Positions 45,138 through 56,683 are shown, numbered from the stretch's first letter. The stretch: 64,000 nt of DNA from Halicephalobus mephisto (GCA_009193035.1 SWDT01000003.1:620001-684000); one strand, 5' to 3'. Numbers and translations: made by a program. The notes: a model not told the origin generated them from the sequence alone.

Positions 45138-47219
45138 ATGCCTGAGGCAATGCCGAAAAAAGACGATTTTAATGTTGAAATTTTCGAAAAAATTACTTGG
45201 TACGGATCTACCGTAATCATGGGTGTAACTACTGTTGCTTGGCCTATTGTGTCGTATACGGTAATTACGAAATCGACAAAATACATGAAATTTTACAAAA
45301 TTTATTTAATTTTCGAATTTTTTTGGAGTTTCATGTTTGGAATTTTCATAGGTCTTGGAAATTTTTCTACATATTTTCCATTTCTTATAGCTAAAATCAA
45401 CGGTAAGGTTTTTAAAAAATTAAAAAAATAAAAATTTAAATTTCTGAATTAAAAAAAAAAAATATTTAAAAATTTTAATTTTTTTTAAATTTAAAACTTT
45501 TCATTTTTTTAAACTTAAATTTTTCTTTTTTTTTAATTTCAATTTTTCAATTTTTTTTAAAATTCGATTTTTCTATTTTTAAAATTTTCTATTTTTTTAA
45601 ATTTAAATTTTTCTATTTTTTTAAATTTCGATTTTTAAAATTTTTCAATTTCTATTTTTTTTAATTTTTTTTTTAAATTTAAATTTTAAGGACCTTTGAA
45701 ACTTATTTGTTCCCGGGATTACTGTAATCTACCGTTGGAATTGTTGTTTTTCTGTGGAGTTGGACTTGCTCAAGGACTGATTTCGACTATGGTGTACAGA
45801 CTCCAGCAATTGTACCCCAATAATTGGTGTAATAAGTTGTTTGAAAAATTTCCGAATTTTATTTACGGCGAAATTTTCGTAATTTGGGTAGTTGCGGTTA
45901 CGGTATACGTCACTCCGGTGGTCTTGGCACGGGTTCCTCGAGATGTGGCCATGGATTACATAAATCAGAAAATACCGTATTTGAGTTATTTGGAAAACGA
46001 AACAGGAGTGATTTCTTACGAAATGCCCGGAGGCAATCCTTGGATAAACAGTTTCATTATTCTTATGATTTTCACTTGTGTCATTTTCGTAGGACTTATC
46101 TGCTTCGTTATGAGGATCTGTTACGTGAAAACCTACGCCATGAGGAAGCCACGTTCGATTTCCGCAAACAACTTCAAAATTGGCCTGATGCTCTACAGAA
46201 CCCTCAGTCTCCAAGTGGTGAGATTTCATAATTCATAAAATCAGAATCCTAAAAATTTCCGAAAATTCCGAAAATTCAGAAAATTTTAGAAAATTTAGAA
46301 AATTTTAGAAAATTCAGGAAATTTAGAAAATTTAGAAAATTTTAAGAATCCTATGGGAGTTCCTAAAATCCTCCAGAATGCAGCGAAGATTTCGGAATTT
46401 TTATAGATTTAAAAATAAAAATACCCATCGATCTGGTCGAATGTTGCGGGCAAAGTGCAGATTTTAATTTCGATTTTGATGTTGATGTTCTCATATACCT
46501 CGACACAAAACTAAAATTCAAAATTTTGCAAAAATTACTTGATATAAATTTTATCTTTTTTAATATACAATAGAACTTGGATATAAGATATCCCTTGGGA
46601 CCGGGTAAAGCGTATGTTATAAGAAAGAATATATTATAGCCGGGATAAATTCGAAGATAGACTAACCAAACTCACTCAGACCGTATGCTATAACAAGAGA
46701 TATATTATAGCAGGGGTATCTTATATCCAACTTTTACTGTATATACTTTGTTATAAGATACAATTTGACCGATCCCAAGGAGTATCTTATATCGAAGTTC
46801 TACTGTATTATAGCCGGGATAAATTTGAAGATAGACTAACCAAACACACTCAGACCGTATGCTATAATGTGAGATATGTTATAGCAGGGGTATCTTATAT
46901 CCAAGTTCTACTGTAATTGTATTTTATTTTTCAGATATTAATGGTTTGCTTACTACTGGTGCCTTTGATGACTGTTGTCGTGACCATGTTCGTTCCGGAA
47001 AAATGGACAAATTCCGTGATTCAAATTTGTATCATCGTGGTTTCGACACACACAATTGTGGAATATTCATGTGTGATTTATATGATTAAACCTTACAGAA
47101 ATTTTATTTTTTCAATAATTAAGAAAATATTGAAAAAAATTGGATTAAATTTAATTTTAAAAAAAGAAAGAAATAACATAATCCAACCAACACAGATGTC
47201 TTTATCTTTTGCCAGATAA
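45138..47219 (+). CDS. Serpentine chemoreceptor, Srh/Str-superfamily
   Basis: Nematode GPCR of about 358 aa with seven predicted helices. Exons 45138-45402, 45691-46217 and 46935-47219 join in phase. Features of the Srh/Sri group: a short N-terminus, 'FYKIYLIFEFFWSFMFGI', 'FFCGVGLAQGLISTMVYRLQQL', a long loop with 'PWINSFI', 'LMLYRTLSLQ' before helix 6, and 'YSCVIYMIKPYRNFIF' at the end of helix 7 (PYR motif). The donor of exon 2 may be three bases earlier (GTGGTG rather than GTGAGA), changing one residue. Its second intron carries pogo-like MITEs. Expected in chemosensory neurons; ligand unknown. Confidence 0.85.
46566..46914. mobile_element. Nested pogo-like MITEs in an Srh-gene intron
   Basis: A first copy runs from 'tacaatagaacttggatata' (46566) to its inverted match ending in 'cttttactgta' (about 46741). 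A second follows, with 'gtatcttatatcgaagttctactgta' near 46783-46807 and again ending at 46914. Shared inner blocks are 'tatagccgggataaatt.gaagatagactaac' and 'cagaccgtatgctata'. CAGTAGAAC-type ends and TA borders suit the pogo/Tc1-mariner group. No transposase is present. Confidence 0.7.
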
Positions 47220-49235
47220 TTTTGTAAATTTGCAAAAAAATAAAAAATAAAATTTATTTATTTTTTAACATAAAATAAAATTAATTTAATTTTAAATTTT
47301 TTTATAAATTTGTAAAAAATAAAAAATAAAATTAATTTAATTTTAAATTTTTTTATAAAATTGTAAAAAATAAAAAACAGAATATATTTAATTTCAAATT
47401 TTTTTATAAAATTGTCTCAACAAGAATTTTCAAAACTTTAGAAATTCAAAAATTTTCGTTTTAGGATTTTGATTCCAAATTTTTACCGTATCTTAGAAGA
47501 TTCTAGTGTTCGTAAATTTATCGAATGTTTTTCGATTTTCCGTACTTCCCTAAAAAGAGAAAATTTGGCAATTTAAAAAAATTTTTAACTTGTTCCAATT
47601 CGAAACGAAGGAATCCCGCTGGTTTCTTATTTTATTTTTTTTGAATAATTTTTTGTAGTGAAAAATTTACAACAAATTATTTTTTTTTAAAAGTTGCAAA
47701 AAAATTAAAAATAAAATTTAAAAAATTACGAAATTTAAAAATTGGCGTAGTGTTCCGAACCACTTGTTTCAAGTCAGATTTTCCTTTAACAGTCGCGTCA
47801 AAAGTAGGATTGTCTGTCATTCGAAAAATTGAATTTTAATTTTTTTTAAATTGCAAAAACTAATGTAAAACATGGTCATGTGGGATGTCATTCGATTCCT
47901 TATTATATCGACAGCTCAATATAAATGCTTAACTGTTTCGAAAAAAGTTTATAAATTATTTTCATATAAAAACACGCGAGTCGAGAACGGCTTAAAAATG
48001 ACTCGCGCTGGTTTGTAACTGTCTGGGATTTAAAGTTTTCGGACTTGTCTGGCACAGAGTTACTGCGCGTCGGTTCCTCGATTCTGGCTCCGAATCCAGA
48101 ATCGGCTTGGAAAATCATGAATAAAGAATATTATATCCCCCGGATGAAGAAGGATCGATGAAGAAATAACAGCAGATGAATAAAGTAATAAGTTTCGTTT
48201 TCATTGTTGTACTTTTATGACAAAAAAAAATCCGTTTTCAATGGATAATTTGATTTTTCCGGATATCTGTTGATAATTTCATATATGATTTTTAATCCTC
48301 GAGGGTGGACAGAGGGTGCTGTACCCCGTATGTTCTAATTCAGAAGGTTCCAGATCTATTCAGACAGGACGTAGACCCACAGCAGCAGTTACGAAATCAG
48401 ACAAGATTACGAAATAACGGCCGTGTAAGTTGCTTTAATTCTTAAAAACTTTAAAATTCTTGTCGAAAACAATTTCGTAGAAAATTTGTAATTTTTATTT
48501 TATAATTTTTCTCAAGAAGTATTCCTATATGTGTATGACGAAATTTCACGACAATGGCTGATTTTCAAAGAGAAAACTTCAAAGATACCAGATACGATGA
48601 AGGAACGTCGGAATTACTGTAAAATTTTGGCTTTTCAAAATCCAAGTCTTCCACAGAACACCAAAGTTCATATATCATCGGTACTTGCCAGGCATGTCAT
48701 CATTTTTTTCATTGATCAAAAGTCACGTACATCGAACAAGAGATCAGGTCAATTTCTACGTGACAAATTAGGTTTTTATTTCTATATATAAATTGTTTCA
48801 TTCTCACACATGAATTCTAATTTTTATATATCAACTTTGTATCTTTCATATATATGAATTTCAGGTGGTTTTTATATATGAATTTCAGGTGGTTTTTATA
48901 TATGGATTTCTGGTGTTTTTTATATATGGATTTCAGGTGGTTTTTATATATGAATTTTAGATTATTTTTATATATGAATTTTAGATTATTTTTATATATG
49001 AATTTTCGGTGTTTTTTATATATGGATTTCAGGTGTTTTTTATATATGAATTTCTGGTGGTTTTTATATAACTTTTTGCTTTATTTTTGTATAGACTTTG
49101 CTTTATTTCGATTAATCTGGATCTGCAGGTACCCAGTGTGGAATTGCTCGAGGAAAAGACCGAGTTTTCGTGTGGCCACGCCTTTTCCGGCAATTGTTTC
49201 CTAAAAATCTTTTTTTAGACGTTGACAAAAATTGG
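47220..49235. other. Intergenic, with dispersed-repeat copy at 48270-48440
   Basis: The first 500 bp are A/T runs. A G+C-richer stretch at 47960-48120 ('cacgcgagtcgagaacggc ... ccgaatccagaatcggc') has open frames but no supported gene. 48270-48440 is the second copy of the repeat seen at 7370-7480. From 48845 the spacer becomes the 24-bp array listed separately. A TTTTTTTAG acceptor lies 17 nt before the nit-1 ATG. Confidence 0.45.
48845..49075. repeat. 24-bp minisatellite resembling splice acceptors
   Basis: About ten units of 'tatatatgaatttcaggtgg' plus 'tttt', with variants 'ggatttctggtgtt' and 'gaattttagatta'. Several units contain TTTCAG/GT or TTTTAG/A, the nematode 3' splice consensus. 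Open frame through the array is only a consequence of the 24-bp period. Confidence 0.85.
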
Positions 49236-50778
49236 ATGACGATGTCTACTTCTAAAATCGCTATTGTTCAAGCTGGATCTTTATTGTACAATACTGCTGA
49301 AACGATCAAAAAACTCGAAAAAGCGGTTATTGAAGCTTCGAACAACGGAGCCGAACTTGTTTTGTTTCCTGAGGCTTTCATTGGAGGTTATCCTAAGGCT
49401 TTGACTTTCGGGATTTCCATGGGAAAACGGTCTTCTGAAGGCAGAGATGAATTCAAAAATTACTACGAAGCCGCCATAGAATGTGACGGACCAGAAAGTA
49501 AGCAAATTTCCGAAATTGCCAGAGGCTACGGCGTGAACATCGTCGTCGGAGTCGTCGAACGTGATGGAGGAACCTTGTATTGTTCGGTTTGTTTTTTATT
49601 TTATAAAAAGTATAATTTAAAAAAAAAATATTTTTAAAATTTTTGGATTCGCGCGTAAAAACGAATAAAATTCACAAAAATACGAAAACGGCAAATCTGG
49701 CCTAAAGCGACTCGCACTTTTTTCAATTTCTTTTACAATTCTAAAATCTCTTAAATTATAAAAATTTGCGAAAGTTATAATTTTTAAAATGATGATTTCT
49801 TTGAAATTTTCGAATTCGCGCGCAAGAGCGAGTAAAAAGAAGAAAATGGCAAAACTGGTAGTTTGCCTAGAATCGACTTGCTTTGTCCTCATTTACATTT
49901 TCTATATTTTTCTAGTTTAATTCTAAAATTTTGAAAATATTCTAAAAGTTTGCGTCGAAATTATTTTGTAAGAATTGTAATTCTTAAAACGATGATTTCT
50001 TTGAAATTTTCGAATTCATGCGCAAGAGCGAGTAAAAAGAAGAAAATGGCAAAACTGGTAGTTTGCCTAGAATCGACTCGCGCTTGTTTCTTTTAATCCT
50101 AAAATTTTCTAAGAAATTATAAAACTTCCCGATAAAATTGCCTTAGAATTTTAATTTTCGATGTTCATGTGATTTATTTTTAATAAGTATTTATTTCAGG
50201 TGTTTTTCTACGGACCAGATGGATGTTTACTCGGAAAACACCGGAAACTCATGCCGACTGCTCTCGAGAGATGCGTTTGGGGATTCGGCGACGGAAGTAC
50301 GATGCCCGTTATCAAATCCACCGTTGGAAAAATTGGAGCCGCGATTTGTTGGGAATCTTACATGCCTTTGTTGAGAGTAGCCTACTACAGTAAAGGAATC
50401 CAAATTTATCTTGCTCCTACAGTAGACGATCGAGATTCTTGGATTTCTTTGATGAGAACCATTGCTTTAGAAGGACGATGTTTTGTGATTTCTGCTTGTC
50501 AATTTTTTACTTCAGCGGATTTTCCTTCTGATCATCCGGCTTACGAGAAGGAAGCTACCGTACTTATTAGAGGAGGGTCATGTGCTGTAGATCCCTTGGG
50601 GAATATCCTTTCTGAACCTGTATTCGGACGTGAAACTATTTCGTACGTTGAAGTTGATCTTGGTCAAATCGCCCGAGGCAAATTTGATTTAGATACTGTA
50701 GGGCATTATTCTAGGCCTGATGTTTTCCAGCTGATTGTGAACGAAAAAGCTCAACAAATAGTTGAAACAAGAAATTGA
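49236..50778 (+). CDS. nit-1: Nitrilase NIT-1
   Basis: Carbon-nitrogen hydrolase of 309 aa, exons 49236-49586 and 50200-50778 in phase 0. The catalytic triad is visible: Glu46 (FPEAF), Lys133 (KHRKLMPT) and Cys167 ([11 protein letters not shown]), with '[10 protein letters not shown]' and '[11 protein letters not shown]' typical of true nitrilases (nitrile to carboxylic acid) as in plant NIT1 and C. elegans nit-1 (about 305 aa). Probably cytosolic. Two ATGs lie two codons apart (49236 and 49242); the first is used, and the second would give MSTSKIAIV. The intron carries repeats (49640-50090). An aataaa signal follows the stop at about 50844. Confidence 0.93.
49640..50090. repeat. Dispersed intronic repeat, three copies
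   Basis: Two close copies (about 49790-49885 and 49975-50085) of 'gatgatttctttgaaattttcgaatt' followed by 'gcgcaagagcgagtaaaaagaagaaaatggcaaaactggtagtttgcctagaatcgact', and one diverged copy at 49645-49720 with 'acggcaaatctggcctaaagcgact'. Related to the pair at 17640-17870 in a WDR59 intron. Confidence 0.7.
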
Positions 50779-50879
50779 TATTGATTTTTGGTCTTATAAT
50801 GAAAGTCCACTCTTATCATGAAGCTTAATTGCTGCTTTATTTCAATAAAAAAATCATTTTTTACTTTTTTCCCCGAAAA

Positions 50880-53800
50880 ATGTTGTTTCTTATTTTTTTC
50901 GGATTTTTGATTTTCGGAGTCGATGGATCTTCTAACTTGTGTACTGGACTTCACGCCAAGATAAACATAACGGACAAAACGACTTTGTTGTTGAATTATC
51001 AACTGGATCTTACGTATGATCCTGTGCCCTATGGCTATGAGACAGTAAAAGTTTCGAATACTCAACTGTATACTGTAAACAATTCTTTCTCGGCCAGTGA
51101 ATTAAGTTTTTATTCTGAAGTGACGAACAAGGAATACAGATGTCCTTCGGATATGGGAAATTGCACTTTGAATTTCATTGATGGAGCTGGGTTGTTGAGA
51201 TTGGCTGTGGGAGTTGAAGGAGTTAATACGGATATTTTGATTCTTGATGATGTTGTTTACTATAATGGCACTGTCTTCTGGAGCGAAGGCATGGTTCTCA
51301 GACCAGATGACGCCTGCATCACAGGATGGGAATGGGTAATTCAAATTAACTTTTTTAAGCCTTGGTCATTTTCCCGGAAAGTGTAGCGGTTAGTACGCAC
51401 GACTGTCATTCGAGGAGCCCGGGTTCGATTCCTCGACCGGTCAGGAATTTGCCTGAAAATAAGTCCTCCTCAGGCAGATGAACATTACAACAGATAATCT
51501 GACAGTTTTTTACAATAGTGTTTCAGGTTTCAACCATCCCTAACAGTACCCTGGAACTGGAGTACTGCTGCAACCGATGGGAGACCCTGCCGAACCCTCC
51601 TGCTACTGACAGTAAGATCTTGAAATGACTTTTTTCAAAGTAAAATTTCAAAAACATTCATATAGAATACTACAATCCATATATTGGGATTTCAATGCAA
51701 CTGCGGATATACTTAGGGAAATTCGTTTAGAATTAATCACTATATAATTCCAAGTGTGCGCTGCCAAAAAATCAAAAGTCACATAATCATGCAGATTGTA
51801 AACAAGCAAGTGCTGATTGGCCAAATCTGACATTCCACCAATAGAGTTATCAGTCAATTAGCGAAAAAGGAGAAAAATACGGAGATAGAATTAATTCGCA
51901 AGGGAGGTAGTTCACAAGAGGTGCTGGGGAGATCGGGGATCATCTACAAGAAGGTGCAGGGGTTGTTCGCAAGGGGGTTCGGGGGTAGTTCACAAAGGGT
52001 ACTAGAGATTATTCGCAAGGGGATATTAAAGAGGGGAAATCGTTCGCAAGGGAGTTCGGGGGTAGTTCACAAAGGATACTGGGGATCATTCATACGGGGA
52101 TATGGGGGATCATTCACAAAAGAACCCGAGAATCGTTCGCAATGAGATTCATGGAGTTGTAACAAGAAATTTAGACACTTATTCAAAAAAAGACTAATGA
52201 TTTTTCAACAAAGGGGACAAAGAAGTTCAGAGATTCGTTAATATAAGAAAAGTTTACTTGGAAATCCATTTACAATAGGATCGGATACTATTCTTTAAAA
52301 ACTAAATTAAATTCAGATACTTGTTTGGAATACACTTCGAATATCCAATTCTACAACAATTCGATGACTCTGGCTAATCTGCAACTAGTGTACGAACATT
52401 TCGTCACGAACAACATGACGATTCGAGGCGTCGAGTTCACGACGAACACTCAGATGATTCTGGAGTACGTCCACAGTATCAACTACGGGCCCTTCCAGCA
52501 GTGTAGAGGAACGACCCAGAGTCCCCAAAGCAACTGCTATGCCGAACTTTTCGATGCTGAAGACGCCAAAGACAGTGAATTCGCTTTCTTCGTGGATATA
52601 TATGATTCAAGTATGCAACAAATCCATTGGCATACTGTAGCTGGAGGGATTGAATACAGAAATGGAATGATACTGGTGAACAGAAGCAGTCCCTTCACGC
52701 CCTCGAATCCCTGTACCACTTACTACCAAGGACCCATCGGAACCTTACACAAGGACCGTAAGTTCTTTCGCTAATGTTATGCACAAAAAACACATGGTAT
52801 GTAACGTGTAGATGCATTGAAACAATTCTGATGTACCTTATATATGATATTCAATGCATCGACACATTAAGGTAATACTGGTGCATTGTATTCAATGTAT
52901 AGATTCATTAAAACGACTCCGATATATTAAGTACATTATATTCCATACATCGATATATTAAGTGTAATACATATGTATTATATTCAATGTATCGATATAT
53001 TAACACGGCTCAAATGCATTAGATACATGCTATCCAATGCATCAATATATTAAGTTGATATCAGTGTATTGCATATAATGTATAGATACATTAACATAGC
53101 TCCGATGTACCGGATATATCATATTCAATATGTTGGTACATTAAGTGTAACACAGATATATTATATTCAATGTACCGATACATTAAATGCAATATCAATG
53201 TGTTATATTCAATGTATCGATATATTAAGTTGATATAAGTGTATTGCATATAATGTATCGGTATATTACAACAGCCCTGATGTATAAAGTAAATTTTATT
53301 TAATGCATCGATATTATTAAGTGTGATATAGATACATAGTATTCAATCTATCGATATATTAACTTGATATATGTGTATTGTATATAATGTATCGGTATAT
53401 TACAACAGCTCTGATGTATAAAGTAGATTTTATTCAATGCATCGATATTAAGTGTGATATAGATACATAGTATTCAATGTACCGGTACATTAAATATAAT
53501 ATATCTGACAAATTACAGCCGTTTTAATGAACTTTTTGTGTATAGTTTTAGAAGGTTCTAGAATTCATCTGATTTTGGAATCTTACAAATTTATCGTTGG
53601 TTTTGATCTCGCTAAATCAGTATGGAATATTCTAGAATCTGATCTGGGATTTTTTAAATACCCAGATTGGATTCCAAAATATTCCAAAAATGCCGGAACT
53701 GATAACCTCCTGGCAGAGACCTTCGTGGTAGGAGTTCGCGTCTGGTTCTGTCCCCTTCTGAAGTCAGTATTATTTTCGAATAACTTTTCGCTTTCTATTT

Positions 53801-54453
53801 GTTATTTTTAGAACTTTTTTATCTTTCTTCCAGTTTTCCCGAGATACCGTAATCTGATAAGAACTTTGATAATTAATAATTCCAGTGGATGATGGGGTGT
53901 CTTCGCTGTCCAGCTTCTGCTGTTCCAAGTGGCAGAACTCGGTTCCTTCGACCACTGCTCGGCCTTCTGGAAGTTGTTCTTCTTACAATTTGACCTTGAT
54001 TGTCGGAAACAACACGAACTTCAATTCTGGAGTACTGTCCACTTTCAACGCCAATCTGGTCGTCAGATCCGGGACTTTCCAAATCTCTCCAAATTCATTT
54101 TCGACTTTCGAAAATAAAGGAAATTTCGATCTTTTCTACTTCTACAACGAGTACGACAGTTACAATTGTAGAGGTTCCACCACGAATTTGAATCAGTGTT
54201 CCATGGCTGAAACTGACGGTACAGTATACCAGTTCTTCTTCGCCACCTCCTTCGCCCCCGACGGATTCCCAGTTTTGAACTTCCAAGCTTCTAACGGAAA
54301 GTTGATTCAACCGGTCGTCAATCCTTCGCTTCCTTGCACGACTACAGTAACCCAATGTAAGTGAAATTTGAACGAATTAAAATAAAACTTTTTTTAGACA
54401 ATTATCCGTATCCTCCAATGTTCTTGAACGTTAACCTGTGCTGTGTTCAATAA
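50880..54453 (+). CDS. Secreted protein with three related cysteine modules
   Basis: I do not recognise a named family. Exons 50880-51335, 51527-51611, 52317-52757, 53886-54356 and 54398-54453 join in phase to 502 aa. The start is a signal peptide (MLFLIFFGFLIFGVDG). Three modules of about 150-170 residues follow, each opening with a single cysteine near a beta-rich start (NLCTGLH, TCLEYTS, GSCSSYN), with a mid-module Cys pair (YRC...NC, QQCRG...NC, YNCRG...QC), then a 'PC/DAC' and a closing CC (EYCCNRW, FCCSKW, NLCCVQ). Many N-glycosylation sequons. Inferred extracellular or cuticle/gut-lumen protein. The ATG is 101 bp after the nit-1 stop. Introns hold a SINE-like copy, a G-rich array and a satellite-type element. 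Confidence 0.75.
51366..51480 (+). mobile_element. tRNA-derived SINE-like copy or tRNA pseudogene
   Basis: A polymerase III A-box-like 'tgtagcggttagtacg', a D-like anticodon loop 'ctgtcat' and a perfect B box 'ggttcgattcc' are present, but the T stem and the acceptor stem do not pair, so this is not a working tRNA. It looks tRNA-Asp-related and lies in intron 1 of the secreted-module gene. Confidence 0.55.
51890..52150. repeat. G-rich tandem repeat in an intron
   Basis: About nine units of roughly 27 bp alternate 'gttcgcaaggg..ttcgggg' and 'agttcacaaaggatactggggat'. One strand is strongly purine-rich with many G runs. Confidence 0.7.
52779..53543. mobile_element. Satellite-bearing element, copy 1
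   Basis: About 765 bp bounded by 'gcacaaaaaacac' and 'actttttgtgtatag' (short inverted ends). The interior is a degenerate array of 'ttcaatgtatcgatatattaag' and 'tgatata.gtgtattgcatata' units, roughly 45-50 bp. Just inside the right end is 'attacagccgttttaatga'. The second copy is at 60812-61638. Confidence 0.65.
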
Positions 54454-54794
54454 CCAGTTATTTTCATTTTTCTTCCATTTTTTGACATTTTTGATCTTTT
54501 TTAATTTTTCTAAAATTTTTTTGGTTTTTATGATGTTTAAAATTTTAATCAATTTATGATATAAAAAATAATTTGAAAATTAAAAATGAGATCGTTAATT
54601 TCGAAAAATGGAAATAAAGTATTGCATATATGATTGAAAATGTCCAAAGCATACTGTAAAAGATTTAAGATATGGATTTTTGATGATTGTAATTTCGGCC
54701 AATGGAGGTTCTGTACATCATATGACGAAGTTTCGGAGGATTTTTTATGACATTGAAAGTTGAACCATTTTCGTCGAAAATCAAAGTTCCTGGT
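54454..54794. other. Short AT-rich spacer
   Basis: Convergent spacer after the secreted-module gene; no gene seen. An aataaa signal lies near 54614. Confidence 0.35.
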
Positions 54795-55046
54795 CTACTG
54801 TAGCTTCGGGGCCAAATCTGGAAAAATAACGATCAAAAATTTCAAAAAACATGTTTTGAAAAAAATTAAAAAACGAACAAATTTTCCATCGACTATAGCC
54901 ACAGGGCGGATGAACATGTCGGTCAATCTGATACCGTGTCCTTTTTGTTTTTCGATAAGTCTTTGATAGACATCTTGGAGAGTGATCATGTCGACATATC
55001 CAACGACGAAAATGAGAGAAACAAACGTTACAAAAACGACCTTCAT
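54795..55046 (-). CDS. Small putative secreted protein
   Basis: Eighty-three residues from the ATG at 55046. The start is a good signal-peptide candidate (MKVVFVTFVSLIFVVGYVD), then a charged segment 'LQDVYQRLIEKQKGHGIRL' and 'DMFIRPVAIVDGKFVRF', then a second hydrophobic stretch. The first 55 residues have coding-like composition; the last part is AT-rich and may run into an unspliced intron. No family recognised. Confidence 0.4.
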   Translation of the reverse strand: MKVVFVTFVSLIFVVGYVDMITLQDVYQRLIEKQKGHGIRLTDMFIRPVAIVDGKFVRFLIFFKTCFLKFLIVIFPDLAPKLQ

Positions 55047-55149
55047 TATTTTTTTGAAGACTGGTGGTTTTTCCCGCGGGCAAAAGAAACGTGACTCTGA
55101 TCGTCCTTTGATCAAACGGGTGTACCCGAATAAACAAGAGAAATATTTC

Positions 55150-56580
55150 TTCATGAACAGCCTTGTTTGCATGAAATAACCAAAATTCGAAAAGATTTAT
55201 GATCGGCAACGTACATCGAAACCTTAAAAAATTAAGAAAACAAGAAGAATGCAAAGAGAACTCGAACTTGGAAGTCCGATTTTTTAAAATTGAACACCTG
55301 ACCACTGAACCATCCAAACAAAAATTTCAAACAAAATAAATTAGACTATAAAAGTTAAAGAATAATATTGATTTCATTCAATTAAAGGTTTGTAATTTCC
55401 TACAGTAATTTCCATGCAGACAATTTTGATTGTATGACGTAATTAGCGAAGAAATTTACTATCATCGATGAATTTGAAAATAAGAACAGCGCAGACGAAA
55501 CTCGAACCTGCATACCGAATTTTCCGAAACTAAGCATTCTGCCACTGAACTCTTCACTCGGAAAAAAACCAACACCATAAAACAGATTACAAAGGTCAAA
55601 AATCGTACTAATTTTACGTAATTATGAAAAAATGAAAATATTTCTTTGTTATTTTTTCCACGAACAGCCTCAGGTGCATACAGTCACGGTTTGGAGAGAT
55701 TTATTATCAGAAAATATGCTGAAAATAGAAACTGGAAACAGAATTCGAATTTAAAAATCTAATAAAATGCAAAATTTATTTCCAAAAGTCTAACTTAATG
55801 ATCACAATTCGAGATTAAAATCTGAATTTTTCGTGCCAAAACACGGCTCCGAGACGTCTGTTTTTTCAAAAATTTTCTTTGAAATAATTCAACGTTTTTC
55901 AAAAATCAAAAAAAAAGTTATTTAAAATCAATCAATATGTATTTTAAAAATTAAAAAATTATAATAAAAGTGAATTTTTTTGAAAAATAATTTTGAGCTC
56001 TGAATTTCAATGTGAAAAGTCCAGTCCCAAGGTCTGTAAAAAGACTGACATCAAAGTCAAAGTCGAAATCTGCAGTCTGCGTGCAACATTAGACCAGCTT
56101 GCCAAGTTGTTGCGCAAAACTCAATTTGATCTTGACTTTAATGTCGAACGTTTCTTGAATTTTAACAGATTTAAATTTTTCCTGAATTTAAACAAATTTG
56201 AACTTTTCCTGAATTTAAACAGATTTGAACTTCAACCTTTGGACATCGGCTTCGGTAAAATGGAATCACAGGCTACCTTATCTAATCAAAATCTATAAAA
56301 TTTAAGAAAATGGGTCATAAAAACCAAAGAACAACATTGATTTTATTGACAGAATAAAAACCACGGCTTTCCATAACGACAGTTGTCTCTCAACGAACAG
56401 CCTTGATCACATACAGTAACCAAAGTTTGATGAAGAGAGTTGTTATCGGCACAATGTGCATGTCGAAACCACAGAATGTGAACACGACTGAATAATGTGC
56501 CGGAGGGATTCGAACCTGAGAGGCGAATTTCCCAAAACTAAACCTTTAACCACTAAACCACCGAACCAAAGTTGGTTCTC
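55150..56580 (-). mobile_element. Cluster of tRNA-derived SINE-like copies
   Basis: On the minus strand three tRNA-like heads are seen: A-box-like 'ggttcagtggtcaggt' (55311-55296), 'gttcagtggcagaatgc' (about 55552-55535) and 'ggtttagtggttaaagg' (about 56560-56541), each followed 35-45 nt later by a B-box-like 'ggttcga/agttcga' (about 55269-55260, 55509-55500, 56517-56507). A shared body on the far side, 'gaacagcct' then 'taaccaaa.tt.ga..agatttatnatcgg', occurs at about 55156, 55662 and 56396. Copies differ a lot, so they are old or from subfamilies. Confidence 0.6.
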
Positions 56581-56683
56581 GCTAAAAAATTGACTTATGA
56601 AATTCAAAAAATAATTTCAAATTTATTAAATTAAGTAATATTTCTCCTTATTCATAACAATATTAGTTTTCAAATTTAATTAT

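Noticed and set aside
48531..48791. Plus-strand frame of 86 codons before the minisatellite
   Set aside because: Ordinary AT-rich composition, no start context and no neighbours in phase.
48854..49204. Open frame of MNFRWFLY units
   Set aside because: It follows from a 24-bp minisatellite with no stop in that frame; no start context, splice signals or coding-like composition.
51376..51450. Possible tRNA-Asp gene
   Set aside because: The B box is perfect, but the T and acceptor stems do not pair, so it is listed as a tRNA-derived element.
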